64,000 bases of DNA from Solibacillus sp. FSL W7-1436 (GCF_038007305.1 NZ_JBBOWV010000001.1:1974501-2038500), one strand, 5' to 3'; shown: positions 40,853 through 50,415, counted from the stretch's first letter. The notes: a model not told the origin generated them from the letters alone. Made by a program: numbers and translations.

Positions 40853-41290
40853 ATGTTAAACGCAGAGCAAATTCAAAATATATTACCACATCGCTATCCA
40901 TTTCTATTAGTTGATCGCATTCTTGAAATCGAAGAAGGAAAGCGCGCACTTGGATTGAAAAATGTTTCGATCAACGAAGAATTTTTTAATGGACATTTCC
41001 CTGGCTACCCAGTAATGCCGGGTGTCCTCATTGTCGAGGCACTTGCGCAAGTAGGCGGTGTTGCATTACTAAACGCACCGGAATATAAAGGGCGTCTCGT
41101 ATTTTTGACAGGAATTGATAGTTGCCGTTTCAAGCGTCAAGTCGTTCCGGGCGATCAGTTGAAGCTTGAAGTGGAGTTTTTGAAATTGCGCGGACAAATG
41201 GGGAAAGGCCGCGGTACTGCAACAGTAGATGGCGAGCTTGTTTGTGAGTGTGAGATTTTATTTGCAATTGGGCCTGAACAGCCAAAATAA
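40853..41290 (+). CDS. fabZ: 3-hydroxyacyl-ACP dehydratase FabZ
   Basis: Dehydrates beta-hydroxyacyl-ACP in the fatty-acid elongation cycle. The 145-residue hot-dog protein has the catalytic His48 and Glu62 in [20 protein letters not shown]. It also has [13 protein letters not shown] at the N-terminus and the Arg-rich [16 protein letters not shown] follows AAACAAGGGGGATTTTTTT. It follows flhP as ywpB (fabZ) does in B. subtilis. Confidence 0.97.
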   Translation: MLNAEQIQNILPHRYPFLLVDRILEIEEGKRALGLKNVSINEEFFNGHFPGYPVMPGVLIVEALAQVGGVALLNAPEYKGRLVFLTGIDSCRFKRQVVPGDQLKLEVEFLKLRGQMGKGRGTATVDGELVCECEILFAIGPEQPK

Positions 41291-41480
41291 GGCGATTTGC
41301 AATTGGAACTCAAAGATTATAAAATATAAAGGTTGAAGAAAATCTTTAACTTCTTTAAGCAGAAGTCTCCCAATGAGATAAAATAGATGCGGGGAGAATG
41401 CTAGTATTTACCTTTTATAGGTTTTAATTCGCCTGTAAACAATGGAAGTTTGGCTTTAAATGTAGGAGGTTTTAAAATAG

Positions 41481-41864
41481 ATGTATAAACAACTGTCTTC
41501 AGGCGTAAAAATTAGTATTACACGATCAATATCGACGTCGTTTGAAGCTTATTTAGCAAGCATTGACTGGGATGAAGAAAAATTTTCGATGGAAGACTAT
41601 ATGGTAAGCTGGCAAAAGTATTTTAAAGAAAATGCCGCTTGGATCGATAAAATACCTGCAGACATTTTACTCAGCCCTGAATTTCATGAAGAAATTGCTA
41701 AGAAAATGGATGAAGTCATTGCCAAAATTTTAAGTGAAGAGCCAACAGAAAAGCAAAATAAGGAAATTGCTGACTTACAGAAACAATTAGGTACAAATTA
41801 CAAATTCGACTGTAAAGCAGAAGCCGCTTATGTTGAACAGCTTTTGAAAAATAAATTGAAATAA
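41481..41864 (+). CDS. Hypothetical protein, helical, soluble
   Basis: A 127-residue protein I do not recognise. ATG follows GTAGGAGGTTTTAAAATAG, a strong ribosome-binding site. The sequence is mostly predicted helix, acidic, rich in Lys/Glu (IAKKMDEVIAKILSEEPTEKQNKEIADLQKQLG), with no membrane segment or signal peptide. It has one Cys, near the C-terminus (FDCKAEAAYVEQLL). It stands alone between fabZ and a lipoprotein gene. It is probably real given codon use like its neighbours and the ribosome-binding site. Confidence 0.7.
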   Translation: MYKQLSSGVKISITRSISTSFEAYLASIDWDEEKFSMEDYMVSWQKYFKENAAWIDKIPADILLSPEFHEEIAKKMDEVIAKILSEEPTEKQNKEIADLQKQLGTNYKFDCKAEAAYVEQLLKNKLK

Positions 41865-41969
41865 CCGCACTTTTTTTGTAGGATAGATCCTTCTTTTCCC
41901 GGGCACTATATGTACGATCACTCGAAGTGATTGACTCATGATTGCATATGGGAAAGGAGGGAATTTTTT

Positions 41970-42347
41970 ATGCGAAAATCAGCACTACTTGTCGCACTTT
42001 CGCTTGGTTCACTGTTATTTCTCTCAGCGTGTAATACAAATGACAACGCTGGAGAGGACAATCTAGGAAACGATGTCGAAAAGGGTGTTAACGATGTAAT
42101 GGATGACACTCGTGACGTTATTGACGACACGGTAGATACAGTCGATCCAGACGGCTTAAGTGGTCAAAACGGCAACAACGGACAAACAAATGAGAGCACG
42201 ATTGACAACTCAAATGTGCCGGATGGTTCAAGCGGTCCGAATGGTGAAAATGGCGCAACTGCCCCAGGAGCTCCATCGGTAAACCAAGAAGATATCATCG
42301 AAGACCGTGCAGACCGAAAAGATAAAGACAAAGTGGATAATCACTAG
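41970..42347 (+). CDS. Asp/Asn-rich lipoprotein, unknown function
   Basis: A 125-residue protein with a lipoprotein signal: MRKSALLVALSLGSLLFLSAC, lipobox LSAC, Cys21. The mature part is low-complexity, rich in Asp, Asn and Gly (DVMDDTRDVIDDTVDTVDPDG, SSGPNGENGATAPGAP), ending in a charged DRADRKDKDKVDNH. It would be anchored on the outer face of the membrane. ATG 41970 follows AAAGGAGGGAATTTTTT. No domain recognised. Confidence 0.8.
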   Translation: MRKSALLVALSLGSLLFLSACNTNDNAGEDNLGNDVEKGVNDVMDDTRDVIDDTVDTVDPDGLSGQNGNNGQTNESTIDNSNVPDGSSGPNGENGATAPGAPSVNQEDIIEDRADRKDKDKVDNH

Positions 42348-42361
42348 TCGAAAAAAAGAAG

Positions 42362-42394
42362 CAGTGTTCACTTAATTGTGGGCACTGTTTTTTT
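42362..42394 (+). terminator. Terminator after the lipoprotein gene
   Basis: CAGTGTTCAC (42362-42371) pairs with GTGGGCACTG (42378-42387) with one G-T pair, then TTTTTTT. Confidence 0.85.
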
Positions 42395-42430
42395 GTTTTA
42401 GTATGCGGGCGGGGGCGGGGACGAGGGATA

Positions 42431-42692
42431 TTCGCCAGTTTGTAACGATTAATCGCCAATATTTAAATTTATTATCCAATTTAGTTAAAATGAACTGAGA
42501 TTTTAGGGCTGGAAATTTTTATTCGCCAGTATTATGATGGTATTCGTCAATTTATGCTTGGTATTCGCCAATTCTGATATGATAATCGTCAATATAAAAT
42601 TTTTATATCCAATTTGATCTCGATAATCGCCAATTAGAAATATAATCGTCAATTTATTTTTTTAATCGCCATTTCAGGCCAGATAATATCCA
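42431..42692. repeat. 21-bp-periodic ATAATCGCCAATT array (array 3)
   Basis: The words (CGCCA, CGTCA or ATCCA core) start at 42433, 42454, 42474, 42524, 42545, 42566, 42587, 42607, 42628, 42647, 42667 and 42688. The steps are 21, 20, (50), 21, 21, 21, 20, 21, 19, 20 and 21. The consensus is about ATAATCGCCAATTT, unrelated to the word of arrays 1 and 2, but with the same period. It occupies the gap between the convergent lipoprotein and NERD-protein genes. No start codon with a ribosome-binding site reads through it. Confidence 0.8.
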
Positions 42693-42713
42693 GCTTGTAT
42701 TTATAATTTAAAG

Positions 42714-43676
42714 CTATAAACTTTTTCGTTCACGTTTTCTTTTCCACTCTGAAATTTTTTCAGGAATTATATAATACGTTCCCTTTTTCGTACCGTGACG
42801 CTCTAAACCAAGTCGCACTAAAAGTTTAGAAGCAGCCTGCAAACTGTGGATTCCGCAAAACTCACGAAATTGTTTATTAGTAATTTTCTCGCTAATTAAA
42901 ATCCGATAATGGTAAAGCGTTTCAAATAGAACATCGCGACTTTTAGCCCGACAAGCACCGCATGTAAATGTTCCGTAATGATAAACCATAACATTTTCAT
43001 AATCACACTCCTTACAAAGAACGCCTTTTTTTAATCTATTCAGGCTAATGGAGCGGCGAGGAGGGAGGGACTGATAAAGCTTCTTCAGCTTAGCAACAAT
43101 CAAATTCATATTTGCATGGGATTTTGTAGTATTTCGATATAGGTTTTCAATAAAATTCGGAACGCCGCTAATATGAAAAATCGGGAAATTCTCCAATGAT
43201 TCATCTAAAACAGCTTGCTGGTTTGCGATGACGACAGCAAAATACACTGGAATAGTGATCTGCCATTTTCGCAAACATTGCTCCAAAAATAGCTGATGCC
43301 GGTAAACTTGATCAAGGGGGTTACGGAAGTTTTCACGTTTTTCGTTGTGGATGCGGTAAAATTCATGCTGCGCGGGTTTATAAAATAAAACACCGGACAG
43401 CAGTTTCACTTCAAAAATTACTATAAAATATGGCGTCACTAAAATAGTGTCCATCTGATGGGAAAAGCCATTATCATTCATGCATTCAAAATTGTAGAAG
43501 ATATGATGGTCTGTTTTGAAGTAATGATCGGATAGAGTCTGCTTCAACTTCATTTCTCCGGCAAATCCAGCCTCCAAGCGATGCAACTGTTGCTGGATCG
43601 CACTTGCTTCCATATCACCGGGCAAAATCCTCTTAGCTAAAACTTCTGTATAAAGATAATGCTTCGATTTCTGCAT
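42714..43676 (-). CDS. NERD-domain (nuclease-related) protein with zinc ribbon
   Basis: A 320-residue protein. It has an N-terminal NERD domain (residues ~40-160) with MDTILVTPYFIVIFEVKLLSG, the NERD pattern of acidic residues and EVK resembling restriction-enzyme-like nucleases. The middle is a four-Cys zinc ribbon (CKECDYENVMVYHYGTFTCGAC). The C-terminus is likely a winged helix (FREFCGIHSLQAASKLLVRLGL, GTYYIIPEKI). The biological role is unknown; DNA processing is likely. ATG at 43676 follows GGAGGTGAAGCTT; the frame extends 16 codons earlier. Confidence 0.8.
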   Translation of the reverse strand: MQKSKHYLYTEVLAKRILPGDMEASAIQQQLHRLEAGFAGEMKLKQTLSDHYFKTDHHIFYNFECMNDNGFSHQMDTILVTPYFIVIFEVKLLSGVLFYKPAQHEFYRIHNEKRENFRNPLDQVYRHQLFLEQCLRKWQITIPVYFAVVIANQQAVLDESLENFPIFHISGVPNFIENLYRNTTKSHANMNLIVAKLKKLYQSLPPRRSISLNRLKKGVLCKECDYENVMVYHYGTFTCGACRAKSRDVLFETLYHYRILISEKITNKQFREFCGIHSLQAASKLLVRLGLERHGTKKGTYYIIPEKISEWKRKRERKSL

Positions 43677-43800
43677 AAGCTTCACCTCCACCTTGAATAT
43701 ACGATGCGCGGAGAGGCTTGACAACTGTTCCGAAAACGTTGATTTTACAAACTAAAATGAAGAAAATGACTCTTTTTAAACTAATTCACAAACCAAAAAA

Positions 43801-44244
43801 CTACTTTCCGCTCTCTTCATTATTTTTCTGTAATGAAGGACGGTTGCGCATCCCTTGATCAAATGCCTCGAGCAGCTCATCATTTCTCAATCCATCTTCA
43901 AGCAGCTGTGCCAATAACAGCTCGGCATACTTTTTGCGCTGTGCTTTTAACCGGCCTTTTATAAGTACCGAAATTTTATCTCCTACTTTTGTGATCGAAT
44001 GTACGACAACGGCAAACGGAGCAGGCTCATTGTCCGGTAGCGAAATGATAGCGCGCACATCCAGCACTTCACCGGATGTAACAAAGTTCTGAAAAAAATC
44101 GTAATACGTATCTGCTGTAAACAATTCTAAAATCCACATTTTATGGCTGTTTTCCTGATTAATAATAATACCGTCTATTAAAGGAATTTCTTTTATTTCA
44201 CCGTTTAATAATAAGTCAAAAGCAAGCATTTTAAAGGTTTTCAC
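43801..44244 (-). CDS. ywpF: YwpF-like family protein
   Basis: A 147-residue protein read from the GTG at 44244, which follows GGAGGG by 8 bases. It begins VKTFKMLAFDLLLNG, then IPLIDGIIINQENSHKMWILELF and VLDVRAIISLPDNEPAPFAVVVHSI, similar to B. subtilis YwpF, which lies next to ssbB(ywpH). The frame opens 33 codons upstream through the intergenic region. The function is unknown. It is divergent from ssbB, with ~256 bases between the starts. Confidence 0.75.
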   Translation of the reverse strand: MKTFKMLAFDLLLNGEIKEIPLIDGIIINQENSHKMWILELFTADTYYDFFQNFVTSGEVLDVRAIISLPDNEPAPFAVVVHSITKVGDKISVLIKGRLKAQRKKYAELLLAQLLEDGLRNDELLEAFDQGMRNRPSLQKNNEESGK

Positions 44245-44388
44245 TTCTAAATCCCTCCATATTTTTCTTATGTAAAAGTATAACATACAAAAAAATGTGA
44301 AACTGCCAATTTCAGCAAATTGTAATATTAACTCCAAGTCCATTTACATCAGCATTCTCATTAAATTGAACGAAATACCATATAGGCG

Positions 44389-44467
44389 AAAAAGTATTTT
44401 TGAATCGATATTTTGGCCGGAAAATTCAAATTCACGTTTTGCCAATAAAGAGAGGATTCGCTATGCT
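44389..44467 (+). promoter_or_regulatory. Probable ComK-dependent promoter of ssbB
   Basis: One full K-box AAAAAGTATTTTT (44389-44401) and one partial AAAATTCAAATTC (44421-44433) are separated by 19 bp, near the known 18 bp class. They lie directly upstream of TTGCCA (44439-44444), 17 bp, TATGCT (44462-44467). The K-box consensus is AAAA-N5-TTTT; ComK controls ssbB in B. subtilis. Confidence 0.6.
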
Positions 44468-44500
44468 TTAGCTAATTTCCCAAAGAAAGGAGGTCAACGG

Positions 44501-44911
44501 ATGAATCATGTTGGGCTTGTAGGGCGAACGACAAAAGATTTGGAGCTCAGGCACTTATCTGAAGGAAGAGTACGGGCATATTTTATCATTGCCACTAACC
44601 GTCCTTTCAAAAATAGTGAAGGAAAGGTTGATGCAGACTTTGTGCAATGTGTCGCATGGGGCAGGACCGCTGAATTGATGGCAAAATATTGCGGGAAGGG
44701 CTCACTCGTCGGTATTAAAGGGCGGTTGCAGTCGAGGACATATGTAAATCGTGAAAACCAGAAAGTATACACGATGGAAGTCCAAACGGAGGAAGTACAG
44801 TTTTATGCATTAAAAGCCCCTGGTGAAGCTGAAAAACTCCAGACACCGCCCCCGATTACCGAAGATTTCGTGCTTCCAGAACAAGAAGTCAAGTTAGTCC
44901 ACCAGCCGTAA
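44501..44911 (+). CDS. ssbB: Single-stranded DNA-binding protein SsbB
   Basis: A 136-residue OB-fold protein (MNHVGLVGRTTKDLELRHLSEG, DFVQCVAWGRTAELMAKYCGKGSLVGIKGRLQSRTY). It is shorter than the housekeeping SsbA and ends in KLVHQP, without the acidic DDDIPF tip that recruits replication proteins. This is the mark of the competence form SsbB, which coats incoming DNA. ATG follows AAAGGAGGTCAACGG. Its position beside ywpF, and the K-boxes upstream, agree. Confidence 0.93.
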   Translation: MNHVGLVGRTTKDLELRHLSEGRVRAYFIIATNRPFKNSEGKVDADFVQCVAWGRTAELMAKYCGKGSLVGIKGRLQSRTYVNRENQKVYTMEVQTEEVQFYALKAPGEAEKLQTPPPITEDFVLPEQEVKLVHQP

Positions 44912-45042
44912 ACTTTTCCCTCTCCGATAAAAATAAGATTCCTTAGGAGGTGAATGTCCAAATCTGCTGTCTGACCGCACAGTAGTAAACATTCTTTCCC
45001 ACAATCCTATAAAAACTGAATAAAGTAGTGAAGTAAGCATAA

Positions 45043-45080
45043 AAAAGAGTCTACTTCATGGCGTAAAAGTAGACTCTTTT
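45043..45080. terminator. Bidirectional terminator between ssbB and ywqA
   Basis: AAAAGAGTCTACTT (45043-45056) pairs perfectly with AAGTAGACTCTTTT (45067-45080). The A-run on one side and T-run on the other serve both converging genes. Confidence 0.88.
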
Positions 45081-45085
45081 CAAAT

Positions 45086-47863
45086 TTATTTTATATTGGC
45101 CGTATCAAGAACGAGTAGATCCATCAGTTCCGTATCATCAAGTTCAGTCAGCCATTTGCTTGATTGAATCAATTCTTCGGATAGCGCGGATTTCATTGCG
45201 ATCATTTTATCGATTTTTTCTTCAATCGTTCCAATTGTCACAAACTTATGCACCTGCACAAATTGAGTTTGTCCGATGCGGTACGCCCGGTCTGTCGCCT
45301 GATTTTCGACTGCCGGATTCCACCAGCGATCGGCATGGAGCACATGTGTAGCTGCTGTTAAGTTAAGACCTGTTCCGCCAGCTTTAAGCGACAGTAGAAA
45401 TACAGGGAACTCGCCTGCCTGAAATTGATCGACCAGATTGTCACGCTGATTTTTCGGCATACTGCCAGTTAAAAATGGAACCTCAACATTATAAAGCTCT
45501 GTCAGACAGTGCTGAATTAAATTACCCATTCCGATATACTGTGTAAAAATTAAGCATTGCTCGCCGTTGTCGATAATTTCCTTCGTCATTTCAATAATGC
45601 GCTTTAGCTTTACAGAACGGGAAACCATCACATTGGCATCTTCAAAAGGTTCTTTTAAAAACAGGGCAGGGTGGTTGCACAGCTGTTTTAATTTGTTGAG
45701 CATTTTTAAAATACGACCCTTTTTCTCGAAGCCAGTGAGTTCTTCAAGTGTAGCTAAAGTATCCTGAATATAGCCTTCATAATGTGCCGCCTGCTCAGAT
45801 GTAAGGGCACAAAATTCAAGGGATTCCTGTTTGTCAGGCAAATTCAGCTGAAGCTCGGGATCGCGTTTTGAACGGCGCAATAGGAATGGGCGGATTTTCA
45901 TACGTAAAACACGTTTATGGGATTCCGACTCTTCGCGTTCGATTGGTGTAATAAAGTTTTCGTTAAATCTTGTGAAGCTACCTAAATAGCCTTTATGGAT
46001 AAAATCAAAAATGGCCCACAGCTCAGAAAGACGATTTTCAACAGGAGTTCCTGTCAATGCAATATGATGCTCGCCTTTTAATTTCCGGATTGCCCGGGAT
46101 TGCAATGTTTGCATATTTTTTATATTCTGAGCCTCATCCAAAGCGACCGTTGCCCAATCAATAAGCTGTAAATCATCTGCATCCTGAGTAACTGTACCGT
46201 ATGTGGAAAGAATGACATTCGGACGCTGTGTTGCAATATAGCTCGTCAAGTCATCGCTTTTTAAGCGACGGGGCCCGTAATGTGTATAAACTTCCAAGTC
46301 GGGAGCAAAACGAGTAAGTTCCTTTTGCCAGTTGCCGACAACCGATGTCGGGCACACAATTAATGTCGGTTTATCGATCTGCAGAACGGAAACAGTATGG
46401 AGCATATACGTAATAAGCTGAACGGTTTTACCGAGTCCCATATCATCTGCCAGACAGGCACCAAATTTCTGATCACGCATAAAAACAAGCCATTCAAAGC
46501 CTTCCTGCTGGTATGGACGCAGCTCGGCATGAAGCTTGGCCGGTACCGCCACTTTCGGCAGACCTTTTTTATTTTGCAGCTGCTCAATATACGTTTCCAG
46601 GGACTGCTGCATCTCAAAAGCAAATAACGGATCATCGCGTTCGGCATCATCTTCCATATCATCTTCGATGGGAGCTGTTAAAGTCTCAGGCAGTTCACGG
46701 AAGAGCAAATCACGTACTGTCCAATTTTCTTCTTTTGCCTGATCCATCAATTCGCGCATTTCATTGAGCCATTCTGCATCAATACGGAACCATTCCGTGC
46801 CGATACGGACAAATTCACGTTTTTCATCAACGAGTTTCTGGAAGGCTTCAGCGGAAATTTCCTCGCCATTCATCGAGAATTGCCATTTGAATGTTAAAAT
46901 ATCGTCCAGTCCTGCAACACTGCGGGCCGACTGGTTATTGGCACTGACACGTACACGCATTTTCGATTGGCGGAGTTCTTTAAGCCACGCCGGTAAAATT
47001 ACATCAAAGCCTAAAGCCTGTAATTTAGTAAGTTCTAGGCGTAAAAATTCACGTACTTCCTGATCATTGAATTGTGTATGAATAAACTGCGCACTTTCAG
47101 CATTTAATTGAATTAAATCGACTATTTGTTTTTGCAGCTCTTCAATATCACTAGCAATCGCACTCCATTTCTTCGGCAGTGCATCCAATATAGGCATTTT
47201 TAGTTTTGATGAAGCAGGTGTCCAGTGTTTTGTGGCATTCGGACTAATCAGTACCGTTTCCAACAGCCAGTTTTCCTCATTTTCTTCTGGTTCGCTTAAA
47301 CGCAGTGCCACCTTTACACCGTCAAATACATGGGAAGTTTGCATCGGCCAGCCGCCATTTTGGAAAAACGGAATCAGTGCAAGGGTATCTTCTTTAGATA
47401 GCCCGGCATCCATCAATTTTTGTTCAACTGCAAATTGCAACAGGTCATTGGCAAATGAAAAGCCTTCTTCTGTTACAGTTGCCTGCTGCCAAAGCTTTGG
47501 GTCATTCCAAAGCGGCAAAGTCGTTTGGATTGTTTGAAAGTGGTTCACAGTTTCATCGTCATACGCAGCGAAATCCAAAAATGGATGACGATTTGCAGGT
47601 GACAGAACGTCCAGCAAATGAGAGGCCGATATGATTAAATCCCGCTCTTCCAGGGAACTGTGCAGCCCGTAAAAGCTTTGCTCAAATTTGAAAAAGAGAG
47701 AGGGAATCCAATTGGCTGTCGGTAAAATTAAATCATTTTTATTGTACGCAGTCGCACGGAAATAACCGGGACGCAGCTCTGTAAGCTTTATGCGAAAGAC
47801 TTGTAGAAAGGGCAGTTTAGTATTAAATAAATATTGCATTGTATCGTTGCGCGGTAAACGCAA
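45086..47863 (-). CDS. ywqA: SNF2-family helicase YwqA
   Basis: A 925-residue Swi2/Snf2 ATPase. The N-terminal ~430 residues are the SNF2-associated (DUF3670-like) region. The helicase core follows with Walker A ADDMGLGKTVQLI, Walker B/DExx LDEAQNIKN, motif III LTGTPVENRLSELW, and in the second lobe LSLKAGGTGLNLTAA and QATDRAYRIGQTQ (arginine finger). TTG at 47863 is preferred since AGGAGG (47868-47873) is 5 bases away; the GTG at 47869 overlaps it and ATG 47839 lacks a site. It forms a pair with the SWIM protein gene ywqB, 29 bases upstream, as in B. subtilis. Exact role unknown. Confidence 0.93.
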   Translation of the reverse strand: MRLPRNDTMQYLFNTKLPFLQVFRIKLTELRPGYFRATAYNKNDLILPTANWIPSLFFKFEQSFYGLHSSLEERDLIISASHLLDVLSPANRHPFLDFAAYDDETVNHFQTIQTTLPLWNDPKLWQQATVTEEGFSFANDLLQFAVEQKLMDAGLSKEDTLALIPFFQNGGWPMQTSHVFDGVKVALRLSEPEENEENWLLETVLISPNATKHWTPASSKLKMPILDALPKKWSAIASDIEELQKQIVDLIQLNAESAQFIHTQFNDQEVREFLRLELTKLQALGFDVILPAWLKELRQSKMRVRVSANNQSARSVAGLDDILTFKWQFSMNGEEISAEAFQKLVDEKREFVRIGTEWFRIDAEWLNEMRELMDQAKEENWTVRDLLFRELPETLTAPIEDDMEDDAERDDPLFAFEMQQSLETYIEQLQNKKGLPKVAVPAKLHAELRPYQQEGFEWLVFMRDQKFGACLADDMGLGKTVQLITYMLHTVSVLQIDKPTLIVCPTSVVGNWQKELTRFAPDLEVYTHYGPRRLKSDDLTSYIATQRPNVILSTYGTVTQDADDLQLIDWATVALDEAQNIKNMQTLQSRAIRKLKGEHHIALTGTPVENRLSELWAIFDFIHKGYLGSFTRFNENFITPIEREESESHKRVLRMKIRPFLLRRSKRDPELQLNLPDKQESLEFCALTSEQAAHYEGYIQDTLATLEELTGFEKKGRILKMLNKLKQLCNHPALFLKEPFEDANVMVSRSVKLKRIIEMTKEIIDNGEQCLIFTQYIGMGNLIQHCLTELYNVEVPFLTGSMPKNQRDNLVDQFQAGEFPVFLLSLKAGGTGLNLTAATHVLHADRWWNPAVENQATDRAYRIGQTQFVQVHKFVTIGTIEEKIDKMIAMKSALSEELIQSSKWLTELDDTELMDLLVLDTANIK

Positions 47864-47892
47864 TGTCACCTCCTATTAGCAAAATACATAAT

Positions 47893-49467
47893 CTAGATGA
47901 GTAAATTGCTTTTATTTATCTCTTCTTGCAGTGCGCGCAAACGTTTGTACTGCTGCTGCACGGCTTCAATATATGCTGTAAAATAGTCGAGTTTTCCGGC
48001 TTTTTTGGAAGCCGATTTCATGGCACGCCAAATGCGGACTGCCTGCTTATAATTTTGCCGCGATTTCTGCTGAATTTCTTCCATCGCATAAAAATGATAA
48101 AGAGGAAGCGCAGTTCCAGGTGACTGTGCAACAACATCCTTTAAACCACATTGATCTAAGTAAGAAATCGATGAAGGATATAGCTGATGAAGTGCTACCC
48201 ACTCGTCCAAACGATTGTGGCGCAGTAAATAATTTGAAAACGACTCAATACCGTAACGGCCAAAAGAAGAGTACAGGGCAAGCTCCTCATCATCGCTCAG
48301 CTGAACTTGACCGTATAGGTGATCGAGCTTACGCGTAAATTTCTGGCGACGTATCGGCAATAGGTTGTCCTGTACAAACGTCTGTAAAAAAGGAAGGGCC
48401 TTTTTTAAAATAACGGTCGCCTCATCAACAAATTCTTTCTGTAATGCATATTGAGCTATGTCGATAAACCCTTCCACATTATTTTCATTCATCGTTCCGA
48501 CTGCTTGTTCCAGTTGTGACGGTGAACTTAATAAAATATAAAAAATGGATTTTACTACATTCAATTCGATATCTGTATTGCTATCATCACTTTGTTCCAA
48601 AAGAACCAGTTCATTTTTTAAACGTTTTTGTTCATTAAATAGCTTTGTCCAAAACTGCAAATACAATGACAGCCGGAATGCTGTTGCCCCTCTTTCGATA
48701 AAAAGAATTTCGTGGACATTCTTCTGTATCGCATCGAAAAATGGTTCGGTTGCAAACAGCCTAGTTGTTTTACTTAATGTATCGATCGATCGTTGAATAC
48801 GGCTTAATGTATTTTCCAAAAAGAACTGAACATAATGATGACTCAAGTCTGCTTTCGTTTTAACTGCATGTAACAGAAAATGTTTCGAAACAGCGATATC
48901 CATAAACAAGTTAAACAGTTCCTGCCATTCCTGCTCATAAGGTCGATGACGCTGTAGTTTAGTACGAATATTTTCAATTAAACCGGATAATGTATACGGC
49001 TCCAAAGGCTTAGGACCTTTAATTGCGTAATTAAGTACTTCGTCAGCCATCATCTGCCAGTTTTCCGGACTGCGCTCTGATGCCAACGACTGGAGCGGAA
49101 CGGATCTTTTGGAACGCCAAATAGAAAGCCATTGCTGCAGTGAAATAAAATACTGCGACAGCTTTAAAATAACCGCAAGCTGATGTCGGCACAGCTCCTT
49201 TTTAGGACAGCTGCAGCCAATCTGCTGTTCCGGAAAATTAATCGTCACTTCTGCTGTATTGACATCCTGGACTTGGCATACAAGAATTTGACTGAATCTT
49301 GAATAGTGCGGTGGCTTAATTGCCTGATTACGGACAGAGAACATGGCGCGTGTCACCAATTCTGCATCTTCAGTTGCTGAAGGGAGAAGCTGTTCTTCAA
49401 AGGATTGTAATGTATGTTGAATAAATTCTTTATGTGCATGGGCAATCTCGGAAAAAGATAAACTCAA
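47893..49467 (-). CDS. ywqB: SWIM zinc-finger protein YwqB
   Basis: A protein of ~524 residues with the SWIM motif IGCSCPKKELCRHQLAVI (CxCx5CxH) around residue 90, a DNA- or protein-binding zinc finger often found with Snf2 ATPases. The rest is helical with no other domain recognised. TTG at 49467 (MSLSFSEIAHAH) lies 9 bases after a strong GGGAGGGG. The frame also has an ATG at 49500 with a poorly spaced GGAG. It is co-transcribed with ywqA and probably acts with it. Confidence 0.88.
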   Translation of the reverse strand: MSLSFSEIAHAHKEFIQHTLQSFEEQLLPSATEDAELVTRAMFSVRNQAIKPPHYSRFSQILVCQVQDVNTAEVTINFPEQQIGCSCPKKELCRHQLAVILKLSQYFISLQQWLSIWRSKRSVPLQSLASERSPENWQMMADEVLNYAIKGPKPLEPYTLSGLIENIRTKLQRHRPYEQEWQELFNLFMDIAVSKHFLLHAVKTKADLSHHYVQFFLENTLSRIQRSIDTLSKTTRLFATEPFFDAIQKNVHEILFIERGATAFRLSLYLQFWTKLFNEQKRLKNELVLLEQSDDSNTDIELNVVKSIFYILLSSPSQLEQAVGTMNENNVEGFIDIAQYALQKEFVDEATVILKKALPFLQTFVQDNLLPIRRQKFTRKLDHLYGQVQLSDDEELALYSSFGRYGIESFSNYLLRHNRLDEWVALHQLYPSSISYLDQCGLKDVVAQSPGTALPLYHFYAMEEIQQKSRQNYKQAVRIWRAMKSASKKAGKLDYFTAYIEAVQQQYKRLRALQEEINKSNLLI

Positions 49468-49784
49468 AACGGGTTTCCCCTCCCTAATAGTTAGTTGCAT
49501 TGGAAATTTTAACTCCGCTCAAGTTGAAGGGAGAAAAAAAGTCGTTCCTTCCATTATAATACGAATCCGGACAAATCGGTAATGTGAAGGGACATTGAAT
49601 AAATTTTTTAAGCGAATAGCACTTTTTAGAAGGTTTGAAATGTTGAAAGTATGGGGAAACTATAAGCAACAGAGAAATTGATTTAATATTCAAGAACACC
49701 TGAATGATTGCACCCATATGATAATGAAATTAGGTCTTATGACTCGGATAAATGCCAACAAAATTAAGTGAAGGAGGAATTCCC

Positions 49785-50264
49785 ATGATTCAAGTACAAT
49801 TTATGAAGCCTTTTTATACAAAAATGACGGGCACGAAATTACGCTTAGTCTTTGCTTATCAATACTTTTCCATTACAAAAGATGAGGAAGTTTTTCATTT
49901 CATCCCGATTGAAGGAAAAGAAATGATCATTGACTTGAACTCACTGCAAGTCGAAAATTTATCGGAAGTTTTTGTATTCCAGCGCGGCAATCGTTTTGTA
50001 CGTCTCCCGCTGTATCAGCTTTTACTCGTATCAAATGTCCATGAGTACTTAATGCCGATTATTGAAAATGTATCAAGTAACGTACCACCATTAAAAAATG
50101 AAACAACACCGGAATTCGATGAAGAAGTGGAAGGGATTGTACGGGCACTTGAAGAAAACAACTTATCCCGTCTAATCGATGAAGCGCTCGAATCACGTGA
50201 TGAAGCATTATTCCACAATTTAATTGCGGAAAAGGAACGATTAACTGGAGGCTATGCATCGTGA
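49785..50264 (+). CDS. IDEAL-domain protein, unknown function
   Basis: A 159-residue protein. The first ~100 residues (MIQVQFMKPFYTKMTGTKLRLVFAYQYFSITKDEEVFHF) are a beta-rich domain I do not recognise. The C-terminus carries a clear IDEAL motif (LSRLIDEALESRDEALFHNLIAEK), a short helical module named for that sequence and found in Bacillales proteins such as those of the YpiB type and ComK-like regulators. ATG 49785 follows GAAGGAGGAATTCCC. A regulatory or protein-binding role is inferred. Confidence 0.78.
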   Translation: MIQVQFMKPFYTKMTGTKLRLVFAYQYFSITKDEEVFHFIPIEGKEMIIDLNSLQVENLSEVFVFQRGNRFVRLPLYQLLLVSNVHEYLMPIIENVSSNVPPLKNETTPEFDEEVEGIVRALEENNLSRLIDEALESRDEALFHNLIAEKERLTGGYAS

Positions 50265-50280
50265 TTGCCCATTCAAAGTA

Positions 50281-50317
50281 AACCCTGTTAGCTGATTTTA
50301 GCTAATGGGGTTTTTGT
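50281..50317 (+). terminator. Terminator after the IDEAL-protein gene
   Basis: AACCCTGTTAGCT (50281-50293) pairs with AGCTAATGGGGTT (50300-50312) with two G-T pairs, then TTTG. Confidence 0.82.
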
Positions 50318-50415
50318 TTATTACCGATCATTTCTCACTAATCAGAATAACAATTCCTTTCAAAGGCATAATTAATAGGAAAGCTTTCCTAAACTGCTTG
50401 AAAAAGAAAAACTAT

